Source of the DNA: ZC4RG30 sp965652645
GTDB lineage: Bacteria > Pseudomonadota > Gammaproteobacteria > Steroidobacterales > Steroidobacteraceae
DNA: 64,000 nucleotides
NCBI GenBank assembly: GCA_965652645.1
Contig: CBFGXE010000012.1
Location: forward strand, 1 to 64,000
Direction of reading: 5' to 3'
Position numbers and translations under genes: made by a program. Shown piece after piece: positions 8,673 through 16,072 of this stretch. Every line of letters starts with the position of its first letter. The stretch's first letter is position 1. Below the pieces are notes generated by a model. It saw only the letters and a program-made list of their open reading frames with translations, searched no databases and was not told where the DNA came from.

Positions 8673-9818
8673 ATGCTCGCCCGGTACGCCGCGCACGACG
8701 AACATTCGCGGGGACGCCGCTACCCGGAGAGCGCGCCGAAATACCGCGGCGAGTTCCAGCGCGATCGTGACCGCATCGTGCACTCCGGGGCCTTCCGGCG
8801 CCTGGTCTACAAGACGCAGGTGTTCGTCAACCACGAAGGCGACATGTACCGCACGCGCCTTACCCACTCGATGGAAGTGGCGCAGATCGGCCGCTCCATC
8901 GCTCTGGCGCTGGATCTCAACGAAACGCTGACCGAGGCCATCTGCCTGGCGCACGACCTCGGCCACACGCCCTTCGGCCATGCCGGGCAGGATGCACTGA
9001 ACGCCTGCATGCGCCCCTATGGCGGCTTCGAGCACAACATGCAGTCGCTGCGCGTGGTCGATGAGCTGGAGGAGCGCTATCCGGAGTTCACCGGGCTCAA
9101 CCTGACCTTCGAGTGCCGCGAGGGCATCCTCAAGCACTGCTCGCTGAACAATGCGCGCGAGCTCGGTGAACTGGGAGAGCGGTTCATCAACCGCACGCAG
9201 CCGGGCCTTGAGGCCCAGATCGCGAATCTCGCGGACGAGATCGCCTACAACAACCATGATGTGGACGATGGACTGCGGGCGGAGCTGCTGGACCTGGCGT
9301 CGCTTCGCGAAGTGCCCATCTTCGGCCGCCCGCTTCGCGCCGTGGAGGCGCAATATCCCGGCATTTCAGGCAGGCGCCTGATCCATGAGGTCGTGCGCCG
9401 CATGATCAACGGCATTGTCGTTGACCTGATCGAGCACAGTGCTGCCAAGCTGCGCGACGCGGCACCGGCCGACATTGATGCGGTGCGCGCCGCCGGTGGG
9501 CCGCTGATCCTGATGGGGGAGGCCATGCGGGCGGAGCACCTGGAGCTGAAGGCCTTCCTGCGCGACCATCTTTACCGTCACTATCGCGTGCAGCGCATGA
9601 CCCGCAAGGCGCGTGCCGTTGTCTCGGACCTGTTCCGCGTGTTCATGGAGGACCTGCATTTGATGCCCGATGAGCACCGCGCTGCCGCCCAGCGGCTGGA
9701 AGCCGAGCGCGGGCCCGCCGGCCGCGCGCGCGCCGTGGCGGACTATGTCGCCGGCATGACCGATCGCTATGCCATCGTCGAGCACGATCGCATCTTCCTG
9801 CCTGCCGAGAGGAGTTGA
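8673..9818 (+). CDS. dgt: dGTPase-like HD-domain deoxynucleotide triphosphohydrolase
   Basis: 381 residues. HD-domain metal ligands are visible in RLTHSMEVAQIGR and HDLGHTPFGHAG, with the preceding segment FRRLVYKTQVF typical of the family. It removes triphosphate from dNTPs (classically dGTP). At 381 residues it belongs to the shorter dGTPase-like class, so substrate range may differ from the E. coli enzyme. It sits 6 nt after aroB, and its stop overlaps the Shine-Dalgarno region of the next gene. Confidence 0.9.
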   Translation: MLARYAAHDEHSRGRRYPESAPKYRGEFQRDRDRIVHSGAFRRLVYKTQVFVNHEGDMYRTRLTHSMEVAQIGRSIALALDLNETLTEAICLAHDLGHTPFGHAGQDALNACMRPYGGFEHNMQSLRVVDELEERYPEFTGLNLTFECREGILKHCSLNNARELGELGERFINRTQPGLEAQIANLADEIAYNNHDVDDGLRAELLDLASLREVPIFGRPLRAVEAQYPGISGRRLIHEVVRRMINGIVVDLIEHSAAKLRDAAPADIDAVRAAGGPLILMGEAMRAEHLELKAFLRDHLYRHYRVQRMTRKARAVVSDLFRVFMEDLHLMPDEHRAAAQRLEAERGPAGRARAVADYVAGMTDRYAIVEHDRIFLPAERS

Positions 9819-9820
9819 CG

Positions 9821-10750
9821 ATGCGTCTACGCGATGCTGCCCGGGCCCAGCTGATCTTCTCCTTCCGCAAGATCCTGAAGCCGATGATCAGGATCCTGCT
9901 GAAGGCCGGAGTGCCTTACCTGGAGTTTCGCGAGGTTCTGAAGGGTGCCTATGTGGAGGCGGCGGTGCGGGACAAGATCCCGGGGCATGAGGGACCTCTG
10001 ACGCGGGCGATGATCTCCGACTACACGGAGGTTCCGCTGGCGGATGTGAACCGGTTTATTGATGATCCGAGGTTGTTGGCGCCGCCGGAGTCGACAAACG
10101 CAGCGATCATCTCTGAAGTGCTGTTCCTTTGGTGTACCGATAATGAGTACATCGGCCCATATGGACTTCCCCTTGAATTGGATCTGGAGACCACTCCAGG
10201 GAAGAACCTGAGCGTACTGGTGTATCGAGCTGACCCATCCGCCAATCCCGCGGCAGTCGTTCGCGACATGGTTGATTGGGGGATAGTCAAGCCAGTTGGG
10301 AGCCGGCATTTCAGGCCAGTTGCACGAACGATGGTTTTCTCAGACGTCTTGACTCCTCAAGCGCTTGAGTACTTCGGGTCTGCCATGACGGATCTTGCCA
10401 ATACGATCCTGCATAACATTAGGGCGGACACGATGAGCGGCAAGAGACTGCAACGCTCAGTTATTGAAGATGACTTGCCGGAGTATGCGCTGCCTGAATT
10501 TGAAGCGCTGTTGAAAGAGAAGGTTCAAAAGCTCCTCAACGACATTGATGACTGGATCAGTAGCAGCAAGGTGCACTGGACCGAACCGGCTAAGCGAGTG
10601 CCGACGGGGCTTACTGTTTTTCATCACGTGGCCGAGCCGTATGACACCACGCCATTGACTTCGTTGATGGAAAGACGTTCAGAATCGCCGATCCCTTGGA
10701 CTAGTACGCCCGAGCGTACTGGCCTTAAGAAGCCTAGTATTCCTGACTAG
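9821..10750 (+). CDS. DUF6502-family protein A (putative winged-helix regulator)
   Basis: 309 residues, function unknown. ATG 9821 is chosen because GGAG at 9811-9814 is 6 nt upstream; a TTG at 9815 is the alternative. The layout resembles DUF6502 as I recall the family. An amphipathic first segment (KPMIRILLKAGVPYLEFREV, about residues 19-38) is followed by an Ala/Tyr helix, a helix-turn-helix-like stretch (LTRAMISDYTEVPLADVNRF), a central domain with GLPLELDL, and a segment ending in a paired-His/Asn helix (TILHNIRAD). The C-terminal 60 residues are Ser/Thr/Pro-rich. The first 80 or so codons are GC-rich like dgt, while the rest is clearly AT-richer. It precedes the repeat-protein gene by 143 bp. 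Confidence 0.7.
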   Translation: MRLRDAARAQLIFSFRKILKPMIRILLKAGVPYLEFREVLKGAYVEAAVRDKIPGHEGPLTRAMISDYTEVPLADVNRFIDDPRLLAPPESTNAAIISEVLFLWCTDNEYIGPYGLPLELDLETTPGKNLSVLVYRADPSANPAAVVRDMVDWGIVKPVGSRHFRPVARTMVFSDVLTPQALEYFGSAMTDLANTILHNIRADTMSGKRLQRSVIEDDLPEYALPEFEALLKEKVQKLLNDIDDWISSSKVHWTEPAKRVPTGLTVFHHVAEPYDTTPLTSLMERRSESPIPWTSTPERTGLKKPSIPD

Positions 10751-10776
10751 GCAGGAATTCTTTTACCATATCCTCT

Positions 10777-10849
10777 TGACGAAGTGATCTTCGTCACATA
10801 AGTTGCCCAATACGTTACATAAGCTGTCCCTTATGTGACGCACGTCACG
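10777..10849 (+). promoter_or_regulatory. Repeat-rich operator region upstream of the decapeptide-repeat gene, with two CRP-like palindromes
   Basis: Three kinds of symmetry overlap here. First, TGACGAAG-TGAT-CTTCGTCA is a perfect inverted repeat at 10777-10796. Second, CGTCACATAAG (10792-10802) recurs as CGTTACATAAG (10813-10823), 21 bp downstream, and inverted as CTTATGTGACG (10830-10840). Third, AGTGA-N6-TCACA (10783-10798) and TGTGA-N6-TCACG (10834-10849) each match the CRP-family consensus TGTGA-N6-TCACA at nine of ten positions, 51 bp apart. CATAAG at 10818-10823 could be a -10 box, which would put the first site near -40. The binding factor is unknown: a CRP-family protein or the DUF6502 proteins are both possible. 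Confidence 0.5.
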
Positions 10850-10893
10850 GATGGGCGGAATCCGGGACTGCGCACGTGTCTGGAGCAAGAATT

Positions 10894-11310
10894 ATGACTA
10901 ATAAGTCGTTCTCCGTTTCTTTGGGCTCGCTGATTGTTGCTGTCGCGCTGGGTTCTACTGCAGTTGCAGGCGAAAAGCAGGGAAGGCAGATCGCTGATAC
11001 TTCTGCAGTTGCATCGGGCGGATCCGCTCAGTCCTTGCGGCAAATCGGCACTGGCGCCACTGGCAGCCGCCAGATCGGCACCGGCGCTACGGGTAGCCGT
11101 CAGATCGGCACCGGCGCTACGGGCAGCCGTCAGATTGGCACGGGAGCCACCGGTAGCCGCCAGATCGGAACTGGGGCCACTGGTAGCCGTCAGATCGGCA
11201 CCGGCGCTACGGGCAGCCGTCAGATTGGCACCGGCGCTACCGGCAGCCGCCAGATCGGCACGGGAGCCACTGGTAGCCGTCAGATTGGCACCGGCGCTAC
11301 GGGCAGCTGA
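10894..11310 (+). CDS. Exported decapeptide-repeat protein (nine exact RQIGTGATGS units)
   Basis: 138 residues from ATG 10894, with GGAG 8 nt upstream. A GTG at 10876 is in frame but has no ribosome site and would spoil the signal peptide. Residues 1-25 form a Sec signal peptide with cleavage predicted after TAVA. The mature protein is a 23-residue spacer (GEKQGRQIADTS onward) followed by nine perfect copies of RQIGTGATGS to the very end. It is basic (one Arg per unit), free of Cys and aromatics, and rich in Gly/Thr/Ser. I do not recognise the family. The Q-x-G-x-G spacing loosely recalls curlin repeats, which is only an analogy. It is flanked by DUF6502-type genes and has its own terminator. 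Confidence 0.85.
   Translation: MTNKSFSVSLGSLIVAVALGSTAVAGEKQGRQIADTSAVASGGSAQSLRQIGTGATGSRQIGTGATGSRQIGTGATGSRQIGTGATGSRQIGTGATGSRQIGTGATGSRQIGTGATGSRQIGTGATGSRQIGTGATGS
11038..11307 (+). repeat. Nine tandem 30-bp coding repeats
   Basis: Nine back-to-back 30-bp units each encode RQIGTGATGS. Nine of the ten codons vary synonymously among units (CGG/CGC/CGT, CAA/CAG, ATC/ATT, GGC/GGA, ACT/ACC/ACG and so on), and only the final AGC is constant. Units 3 (11098-11127) and 6 (11188-11217) are identical, while most others differ at several third positions. No amino-acid change is present. Copy number could change by recombination without breaking the frame. Confidence 0.97.
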
Positions 11311-11336
11311 TTTTCAGTATCACCTTAGTTATCCGC

Positions 11337-11370
11337 AAAACGCCGCCCTGTGGGCGGCGTTTTTTTTTTT
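11337..11370 (+). terminator. Strong intrinsic terminator after the repeat-protein gene
   Basis: CGCCGCCC (11341-11348), loop TGT, GGGCGGCG (11352-11359), then eleven T residues (11360-11370). The A4 before the stem can pair with the first Ts and lengthen it to 12 bp. It separates the repeat-protein transcript from the two DUF6502-like genes downstream. Confidence 0.93.
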
Positions 11371-11410
11371 GCCTCAAGGAGTTACTTGCTGAATTCTAGA
11401 GAAATGCAGC

Positions 11411-11441
11411 TTGCCTCAGTCTCTGAGGCGTGACTGACAAT
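11411..11441 (+). promoter_or_regulatory. Inverted repeat and possible promoter before DUF6502-like genes B and C
   Basis: GCCTCAG-TCT-CTGAGGC is a perfect 7-bp inverted repeat at 11413-11429. It lies between a possible -35 (TTGCCT, 11411-11416) and a possible -10 (GACAAT, 11436-11441); the 19-bp spacing is long. A palindrome between the two boxes is typical of an operator. There is no T run, so it is not a terminator. It would serve the gene starting at 11483. Confidence 0.35.
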
Positions 11442-11482
11442 AGCCATGCCCAAGCGTCCGAAGAAGTAGTCCCTTGCCCAAC

Positions 11483-12283
11483 ATGTCGAAAAGACGTGCT
11501 CCCAGGACGCCTGAGGTTGGAACTCCCTTGATTGACTTCCTGTCGGCGTTCGCCGAATTCCTCTTGGCTGCAGGAATCAAGAATTCTCAGTTCGCAGCCA
11601 TGATGCGTCTCGCATTCTTTCAAGCAGCGTCCGCATCCGCAAAACTCGGAAATGAGCGGATCAACCAGTCATCCGTAGCTGCCATGACAGGGCTTACTAG
11701 GCCGCAAGTGCGGAAATTCGCGCAGCAGACTCTCCCAGCCTTACCTGTAAGGCCCGACCGCATTGAGAAAGTGGTCGACGGGTGGACGTCGGATCCCAGG
11801 TTCGCGGATGGCAAACGAGGTCCGAGCCGCCTTCTCATTTCGGGCCGAGGAGATACGTTCCAATCGCTTGTACGTAAGTACGGGGGAGATCTTCCGCATA
11901 AGGCGATACTGAGGGAAATGTTGCGTCATGAGCTAGTGTCGATCAGGGATGGGTGCGTTTCCTTGCGGCGAGCTGTTAGAAAAACGCGGGAAGAGGCTCG
12001 TCTAAATGCTCTTGCCCGATCACTGACAGAATTGCTTAGAGGGCCGAGAGGTGCGGCGCCCGCTTCGCTTCGAACAATCAACGTAGAGGTGTCCTATCCA
12101 TCTGCCTCCGAGAAAGGGCGCCTCCTTCTCCACAAGAGAACATCAGAAAGGCTCTCAGCATTCTTGGCTAGTATTCAAGCGTCCGGTGTCGCTGCCTCTG
12201 TTGAGTCTCCGGCTAGCAAGCGACAGGCGGCGAAGGTGAGCAGGGCCAGGGTGATGATGGTTACAGAAGAACTAGAAATATAG
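11483..12283 (+). CDS. DUF6502-like protein B (putative winged-helix DNA-binding protein)
   Basis: 266 residues from ATG 11483; TTG 11474 is a possible earlier start, and neither has a strong Shine-Dalgarno. Visible parts are an N-terminal amphipathic helix (FLLAAGIKNSQFAAMMRLAF), then a helix-turn-helix-like segment (INQSSVAAMTGLTRPQVRKF, about 60-80), then VVDGWTSDPRFAD and LVRKYGGDLPHKAILREMLR, and a short strand-turn SIRDGCVSLRR. These motifs and their order match what I recall of DUF6502. The C-terminus is basic. It lies just upstream of gene C and is probably cotranscribed. GC is lower than in flanking housekeeping genes. Confidence 0.68.
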   Translation: MSKRRAPRTPEVGTPLIDFLSAFAEFLLAAGIKNSQFAAMMRLAFFQAASASAKLGNERINQSSVAAMTGLTRPQVRKFAQQTLPALPVRPDRIEKVVDGWTSDPRFADGKRGPSRLLISGRGDTFQSLVRKYGGDLPHKAILREMLRHELVSIRDGCVSLRRAVRKTREEARLNALARSLTELLRGPRGAAPASLRTINVEVSYPSASEKGRLLLHKRTSERLSAFLASIQASGVAASVESPASKRQAAKVSRARVMMVTEELEI

Positions 12284-12314
12284 TCGAGTGATAGTGACGA
12301 GGGAGTTGCCAAGA

Positions 12315-13154
12315 ATGAGGACAGGGAAAATCATGTCGAGGGAGTTGCAGCGGATGCTGCTTGGCACTGTCGTCGAATTCATGGCGAGAGTCGGTGTCTC
12401 AGATGCGGCAATCGAGGACGCATTCAAAAGAGGACTCAGAAACACTCGTCAACTTCGCACTAGTCACCGCCCAAAATATCAAGATGGGCGCTACCTCCAA
12501 AACGGTGATGTTTCAGCGGACTTGCTCCGAGCATGGCACCGCGAGAGTAAATTGATTTCAGATATCGACGCCACGCCTCGTCCTTTGCATCTAAGAAAGG
12601 GGAAGGGCAGCATTCGGGCGCTCATCTTGGGGCTTCATAAGGAAGCCGATGTCGAATCGATCATCAGATTTCTCAAAGAAGCTGGATTAATAACTCGAAT
12701 TCCGGATGGCCGCTATCTCCCTGCGGAAGAAGCGGGGACGATAACCCAGAATGACGCTTTTGTGGTAGAGCACCTTGTGAGGTCTGTAGTTCGCCTCTTT
12801 TGCACAATGAGGAGAAATACTACCCACACCGGTCGTCGCGAACCCCTAATTGAAAGATATGCCTATGTTTCGGATCTTGATCCAACTGACCGAAAGTCTT
12901 TCGCAAATTTCACGAGGGAACAGGGGGTGGCGTATCTACAGGCAGTGGACGATTGGATGGAGCAGAGAAGGCTCGGAAAGTCCCGTCGGATGCTTCGCGC
13001 TAAGCGCCGGGGTGTCGTGGCTGGCGTACAGGTCGTCGCGTACCTTGGCGACGAAATCGAGTGGGGCGCTTCGGCCCGTATAGTCAGTGCCAAGAAAAGT
13101 CTTCAGCCGAGCTCTCGACGAAAGACTATTTCTCCTCCCTCAACGCCCGCCTGA
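12315..13154 (+). CDS. Divergent DUF6502-like protein C
   Basis: About 279 residues from ATG 12315, with GGGAG about 10 nt upstream. GTG 12288 and ATG 12333 are alternatives. It shares the opening helix pattern with proteins A and B (VVEFMARVGVSDAAIEDAFK). It also has counterparts of their middle region: LLRAWHRESKLISDI, and KEADVESIIRFLKEAGLITR followed by DGRYLP. The clear VAxxTGLTRxxV helix-turn-helix of protein B is missing; a basic stretch (RTSHRPKYQDGRY) replaces it. The C-terminus is very basic. Its last 29 bases overlap the end of fadD, which is read from the opposite strand. Assignment to the family rests on pattern, not on a search. Confidence 0.55.
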   Translation: MRTGKIMSRELQRMLLGTVVEFMARVGVSDAAIEDAFKRGLRNTRQLRTSHRPKYQDGRYLQNGDVSADLLRAWHRESKLISDIDATPRPLHLRKGKGSIRALILGLHKEADVESIIRFLKEAGLITRIPDGRYLPAEEAGTITQNDAFVVEHLVRSVVRLFCTMRRNTTHTGRREPLIERYAYVSDLDPTDRKSFANFTREQGVAYLQAVDDWMEQRRLGKSRRMLRAKRRGVVAGVQVVAYLGDEIEWGASARIVSAKKSLQPSSRRKTISPPSTPA

Positions 13155-14787
13155 GAATCTTCCCCACATTCGTCTTCGGCAGTTCCGTGCGGAAATGCAC
13201 GTGCCGGGGAACCTTGTACGATGTCACATGCTTGCGCATGAATGAGATCAGCTCTTCCGCGGTGAGCGCAGGATCCTTTTTCACCACGTAAAGCGCCACG
13301 ATTTCCCCGGATCTCTCATCCGGAACGCCAATCGCTGCGCATTCAAACACCCCGGGATGGCGCGCTGCGACGTCCTCGATCTCGTTCGGATAGACCTTGA
13401 ACCCGGACACCGTGATCATGTCCTTCTTGCGGTCCTCCAGGAAGACGAAGCCGGCGTCGTCGATGCGTCCGATATCGCCCGTGCGCAGCCATCCGTCCGG
13501 GAGCATCACCTTGGCAGTCTCTTCCGGCCGGTTCCAGTAGCCCTTCATGACCTGGGGGCCGCGAACGCAGATTTCCCCGGAAGCATTCAGTCCCAGGTCG
13601 CGGCCATCATCGTCGCGGGCAGTGACTTCCGTGGACGGGACAGGCAGCCCGACCGCGCCGGTGAACTCGGTGTCCTTCAGGCGACAGACGGCCACCACGG
13701 GAGAAGTTTCGGTAAGGCCCCATCCCTGGCTCAGGGGCTTTCCCGTAAGCTCGAGCCAGCGCCTGGCGACTGCAGCCTGCACGGCCATGCCGCCCCCTAC
13801 GGTCGCCGCAAGCTTGCTGAAATCGATGCGCCCGAACCCTGGCGTATTCATCAGCGCATTGAAAAGGGTGTTCACGCCCAGGAAGCAGTTCGGGGGATAT
13901 TTCTTCAGCAGCTTCACGAATCCGCGGAAATCGCGTGGATTGGGCACGAGGATGCCCACGCCGCCGCGGCGCAGGGTGAGCAGGCAGTTCGCGAGCAGTG
14001 AAAAGATGTGATACAGCGGCAGCGCGAAGTAGAACGTGGCGTTGTCGAGGGCAATCTGCCGGAACCAGGCCTCCGCCTGCAGCAGGTTGGCGACCATGTT
14101 GCCATGTGAAAGCATCGCGCCCTTCGCGACGCCGGTGGTTCCGCCGGTGTATTGCAGGAAGGCGAGGTCCTCCGGACCCAGCGCCACCGGCAACGGCTGC
14201 TTGCCCCGGTGCGCACGCATCACTGCCCTGAACTGTTGCGCGCCGGAAATGTTCCACGACGGCACCTCGCGCTTCACATGGCGCAGCACGAAATTGACGA
14301 CGCCGCCCTTCAGGGCTGGCAGCAGGTCGCCGACGCCCGTCACCACCACATGCTTCAACTGCGTGTCGGGCAATACCTGCTGCACTACATGGGCGAAGTT
14401 CTCCAGCACAACGATGCAGGTCGCCCCGGAGTCACGCATCTGGTGCCGCAGTTCATCGGCGGTATAGAGCGGATTGGTGTTGACCACCACCAGCCCGGCG
14501 CGCTGGGCGCCGAACATGGCCACTGGATACTGCAGCACGTTGGGAAGCATCAGCGCGATGCGATCGCCCTTCTGGAGACCCTGGGCCTGCAACCAGGAGG
14601 CGAAGGCGGCCGACATGGCGTCCACCTCGCGATAGGTGACCGAATGGCCCAGCAGGATGTAGGCCGGCTTGTCCGCATAGCGCCGCATGGCATCGCCGAT
14701 CACTTCGGTCAGCGACGCGTGGGCGGACGGATCAATGTCGTACGGAACTCCCGGCGGGTAGGACTTCAGCCATATGCGATCGACCAC
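13126..14787 (-). CDS. fadD: Long-chain fatty-acid--CoA ligase
   Basis: About 553 residues. GTG 14787 is chosen because the product then starts VDRIWLKSYPPGVP, aligning with the known FadD N-terminus, with GGAG 8 nt upstream. An ATG at 14823 would overlap tesA. The adenylate-forming motifs YTGGTTGVAKGAMLSHGN, GWGLTETSP, GWLRTGDIG and KKDMITVSGFKVYPNEIE are all present. It activates fatty acids to acyl-CoA for beta-oxidation. It is cotranscribed behind tesA, and its 3' end overlaps the convergent DUF6502-like gene C. Confidence 0.94.
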   Translation of the reverse strand: MVDRIWLKSYPPGVPYDIDPSAHASLTEVIGDAMRRYADKPAYILLGHSVTYREVDAMSAAFASWLQAQGLQKGDRIALMLPNVLQYPVAMFGAQRAGLVVVNTNPLYTADELRHQMRDSGATCIVVLENFAHVVQQVLPDTQLKHVVVTGVGDLLPALKGGVVNFVLRHVKREVPSWNISGAQQFRAVMRAHRGKQPLPVALGPEDLAFLQYTGGTTGVAKGAMLSHGNMVANLLQAEAWFRQIALDNATFYFALPLYHIFSLLANCLLTLRRGGVGILVPNPRDFRGFVKLLKKYPPNCFLGVNTLFNALMNTPGFGRIDFSKLAATVGGGMAVQAAVARRWLELTGKPLSQGWGLTETSPVVAVCRLKDTEFTGAVGLPVPSTEVTARDDDGRDLGLNASGEICVRGPQVMKGYWNRPEETAKVMLPDGWLRTGDIGRIDDAGFVFLEDRKKDMITVSGFKVYPNEIEDVAARHPGVFECAAIGVPDERSGEIVALYVVKKDPALTAEELISFMRKHVTSYKVPRHVHFRTELPKTNVGKILRRALREEK

Positions 14788-14789
14788 GG

Positions 14790-15410
14790 TCAGCGCTCCA
14801 GCAGGGGCTTGAGGTGTTTCCACACGTTCTCCAGCACCAGGGGCTGGCCGGCGGCATTGGGGTGCAGGCCGTCGGCCTGCATGTAGCGCGTTTCGAGCGC
14901 CACGCCATCGAGCAGGAAGGGAACCAGCGGCACGCCATGCTCCTCCGACAACGCGGGATACATGGCGGCGAAGTCGTTCGCGTAGCGGGTGCCATAGTTG
15001 GGAGGCAGCATGATTCCCGCAAGCAGCACCTTTGCCCTGGCCTGCCTGGCGCTGCCGATCATCGCCGAGAGATTTTCGCGGGCGTCCTTTACCGGCAGCC
15101 CGCGCAGGCCGTCATTGGCGCCAAGCTCCAGGATCACCAGCTGCGGCTGGTGTGTTTCGATGGCACGCGCCAGTCGCGCCCGTCCCCCGGCGGTGGTCTC
15201 GCCGCTGACGCTGGCGTTAACCACACGGTACCCGTACCCTTGCTGGGCAAGCCGTTTCTGCAACTGGGCCACCCAGCCCTCGTCGGCCCGCAGTCCATAG
15301 GCCGCACTGAGGCTGTCGCCGAAGACCAGCAGGGTACGTTCGCGGGGCGCGGCGGCGGCGGCCACACCAATCGACAACAGCGCGAGCAGCAGAATCCGGA
15401 TGGATCGCAA
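14790..15410 (-). CDS. tesA: Arylesterase / acyl-CoA thioesterase I (SGNH hydrolase)
   Basis: 206 residues. The N-terminal reading is fixed by a signal peptide (MRSIRILLLALLSIGV, then AAAAA), so I start at TTG 15410; no ATG or GTG fits. The SGNH blocks are GDSLSAAYG (nucleophile Ser), the Gly block NASVSGETT, GANDGLRG, and DGLHPNAAGQ with the catalytic Asp and His. It is a periplasmic lysophospholipase/thioesterase. It is divergent from ybbA-ybbP, as in E. coli. The two start codons overlap head to head by 11 bases. Confidence 0.92.
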   Translation of the reverse strand: MRSIRILLLALLSIGVAAAAAPRERTLLVFGDSLSAAYGLRADEGWVAQLQKRLAQQGYGYRVVNASVSGETTAGGRARLARAIETHQPQLVILELGANDGLRGLPVKDARENLSAMIGSARQARAKVLLAGIMLPPNYGTRYANDFAAMYPALSEEHGVPLVPFLLDGVALETRYMQADGLHPNAAGQPLVLENVWKHLKPLLER

Positions 15411-16071
15411 AACCGTTCTCGAAGCCAGGGATCTCACCAGAAAGGTTAGCAGTCCGGAGGGCGAACTGACCATTGTCAGCCAGGTTTCGCTGCAGATCGC
15501 AGCTGGAGAGACCGTGGCGCTGGTCGGCGCATCCGGTGCCGGCAAATCCACGCTGCTGGCAATGCTCGCCGGGCTGGACGTGCCCACGACCGGGCAGATC
15601 TGGCTGGATGGGCAGGAACTGACCAGCCTCGATGAGGACGCGCGTGCGGCATTGCGCGCCAACCGCGTGGGCTTCGTGTTCCAGGCCTTCCACCTGGTCC
15701 CTTCGCTCACCGCACTGGAAAACGTGATGTTGCCGCTGGAACTGGCCGGTGGGGGCAATGCGGCACAGGCCGCGGGCGCGATGCTCGACCGCGTGGGGCT
15801 CGGCGCTCGCATGGGGCATTACCCCAGGCAACTCTCCGGTGGCGAGCAGCAGCGTGTGGCGCTGGCTCGTGCCTCGGTGACGAGGCCCGCCGTGCTGTTT
15901 GCCGACGAACCCACCGGCAATCTCGACACGGCAACAGGAGAGAGCATCACGCGACTGCTCTTCGACCTGAACCGCGAATCGGGAACGACACTGGTGCTGG
16001 TCACGCACGAGGCGCAGCTGGCGGAGCGCTGCCAGCGGCGTCTCACGATGTCTGCAGGCCGGCTGGTCTGA
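15400..16071 (+). CDS. ybbA: ABC transporter ATP-binding protein, YbbA type
   Basis: 223 residues. Walker A GASGAGKST (about 43-51), the Q loop at FQAFHLVPS, the signature LSGGEQQRVALARA, Walker B VLFADEPTGNLD and the H-loop LVTHE are all intact. It belongs to the LolD/MacB class of ATPases that drive mechanotransmission permeases. Pairing with the large FtsX-type permease one base downstream and with divergent tesA reproduces E. coli tesA-ybbA-ybbP. The substrate is unknown. Confidence 0.92.
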   Translation: MDRKTVLEARDLTRKVSSPEGELTIVSQVSLQIAAGETVALVGASGAGKSTLLAMLAGLDVPTTGQIWLDGQELTSLDEDARAALRANRVGFVFQAFHLVPSLTALENVMLPLELAGGGNAAQAAGAMLDRVGLGARMGHYPRQLSGGEQQRVALARASVTRPAVLFADEPTGNLDTATGESITRLLFDLNRESGTTLVLVTHEAQLAERCQRRLTMSAGRLV

Positions 16072-16072
16072 C

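Noticed and set aside
11038..11307. Possible CRISPR array (30-bp repeats)
   Set aside because: Units are contiguous with no spacers, and they are translated; no cas genes in the window.
10934..11392. Second open frame running through the 30-bp repeats
   Set aside because: A 30-bp period keeps all frames open if one unit lacks stops; only the RQIGTGATGS frame has a signal peptide, ribosome site and silent-only variation.
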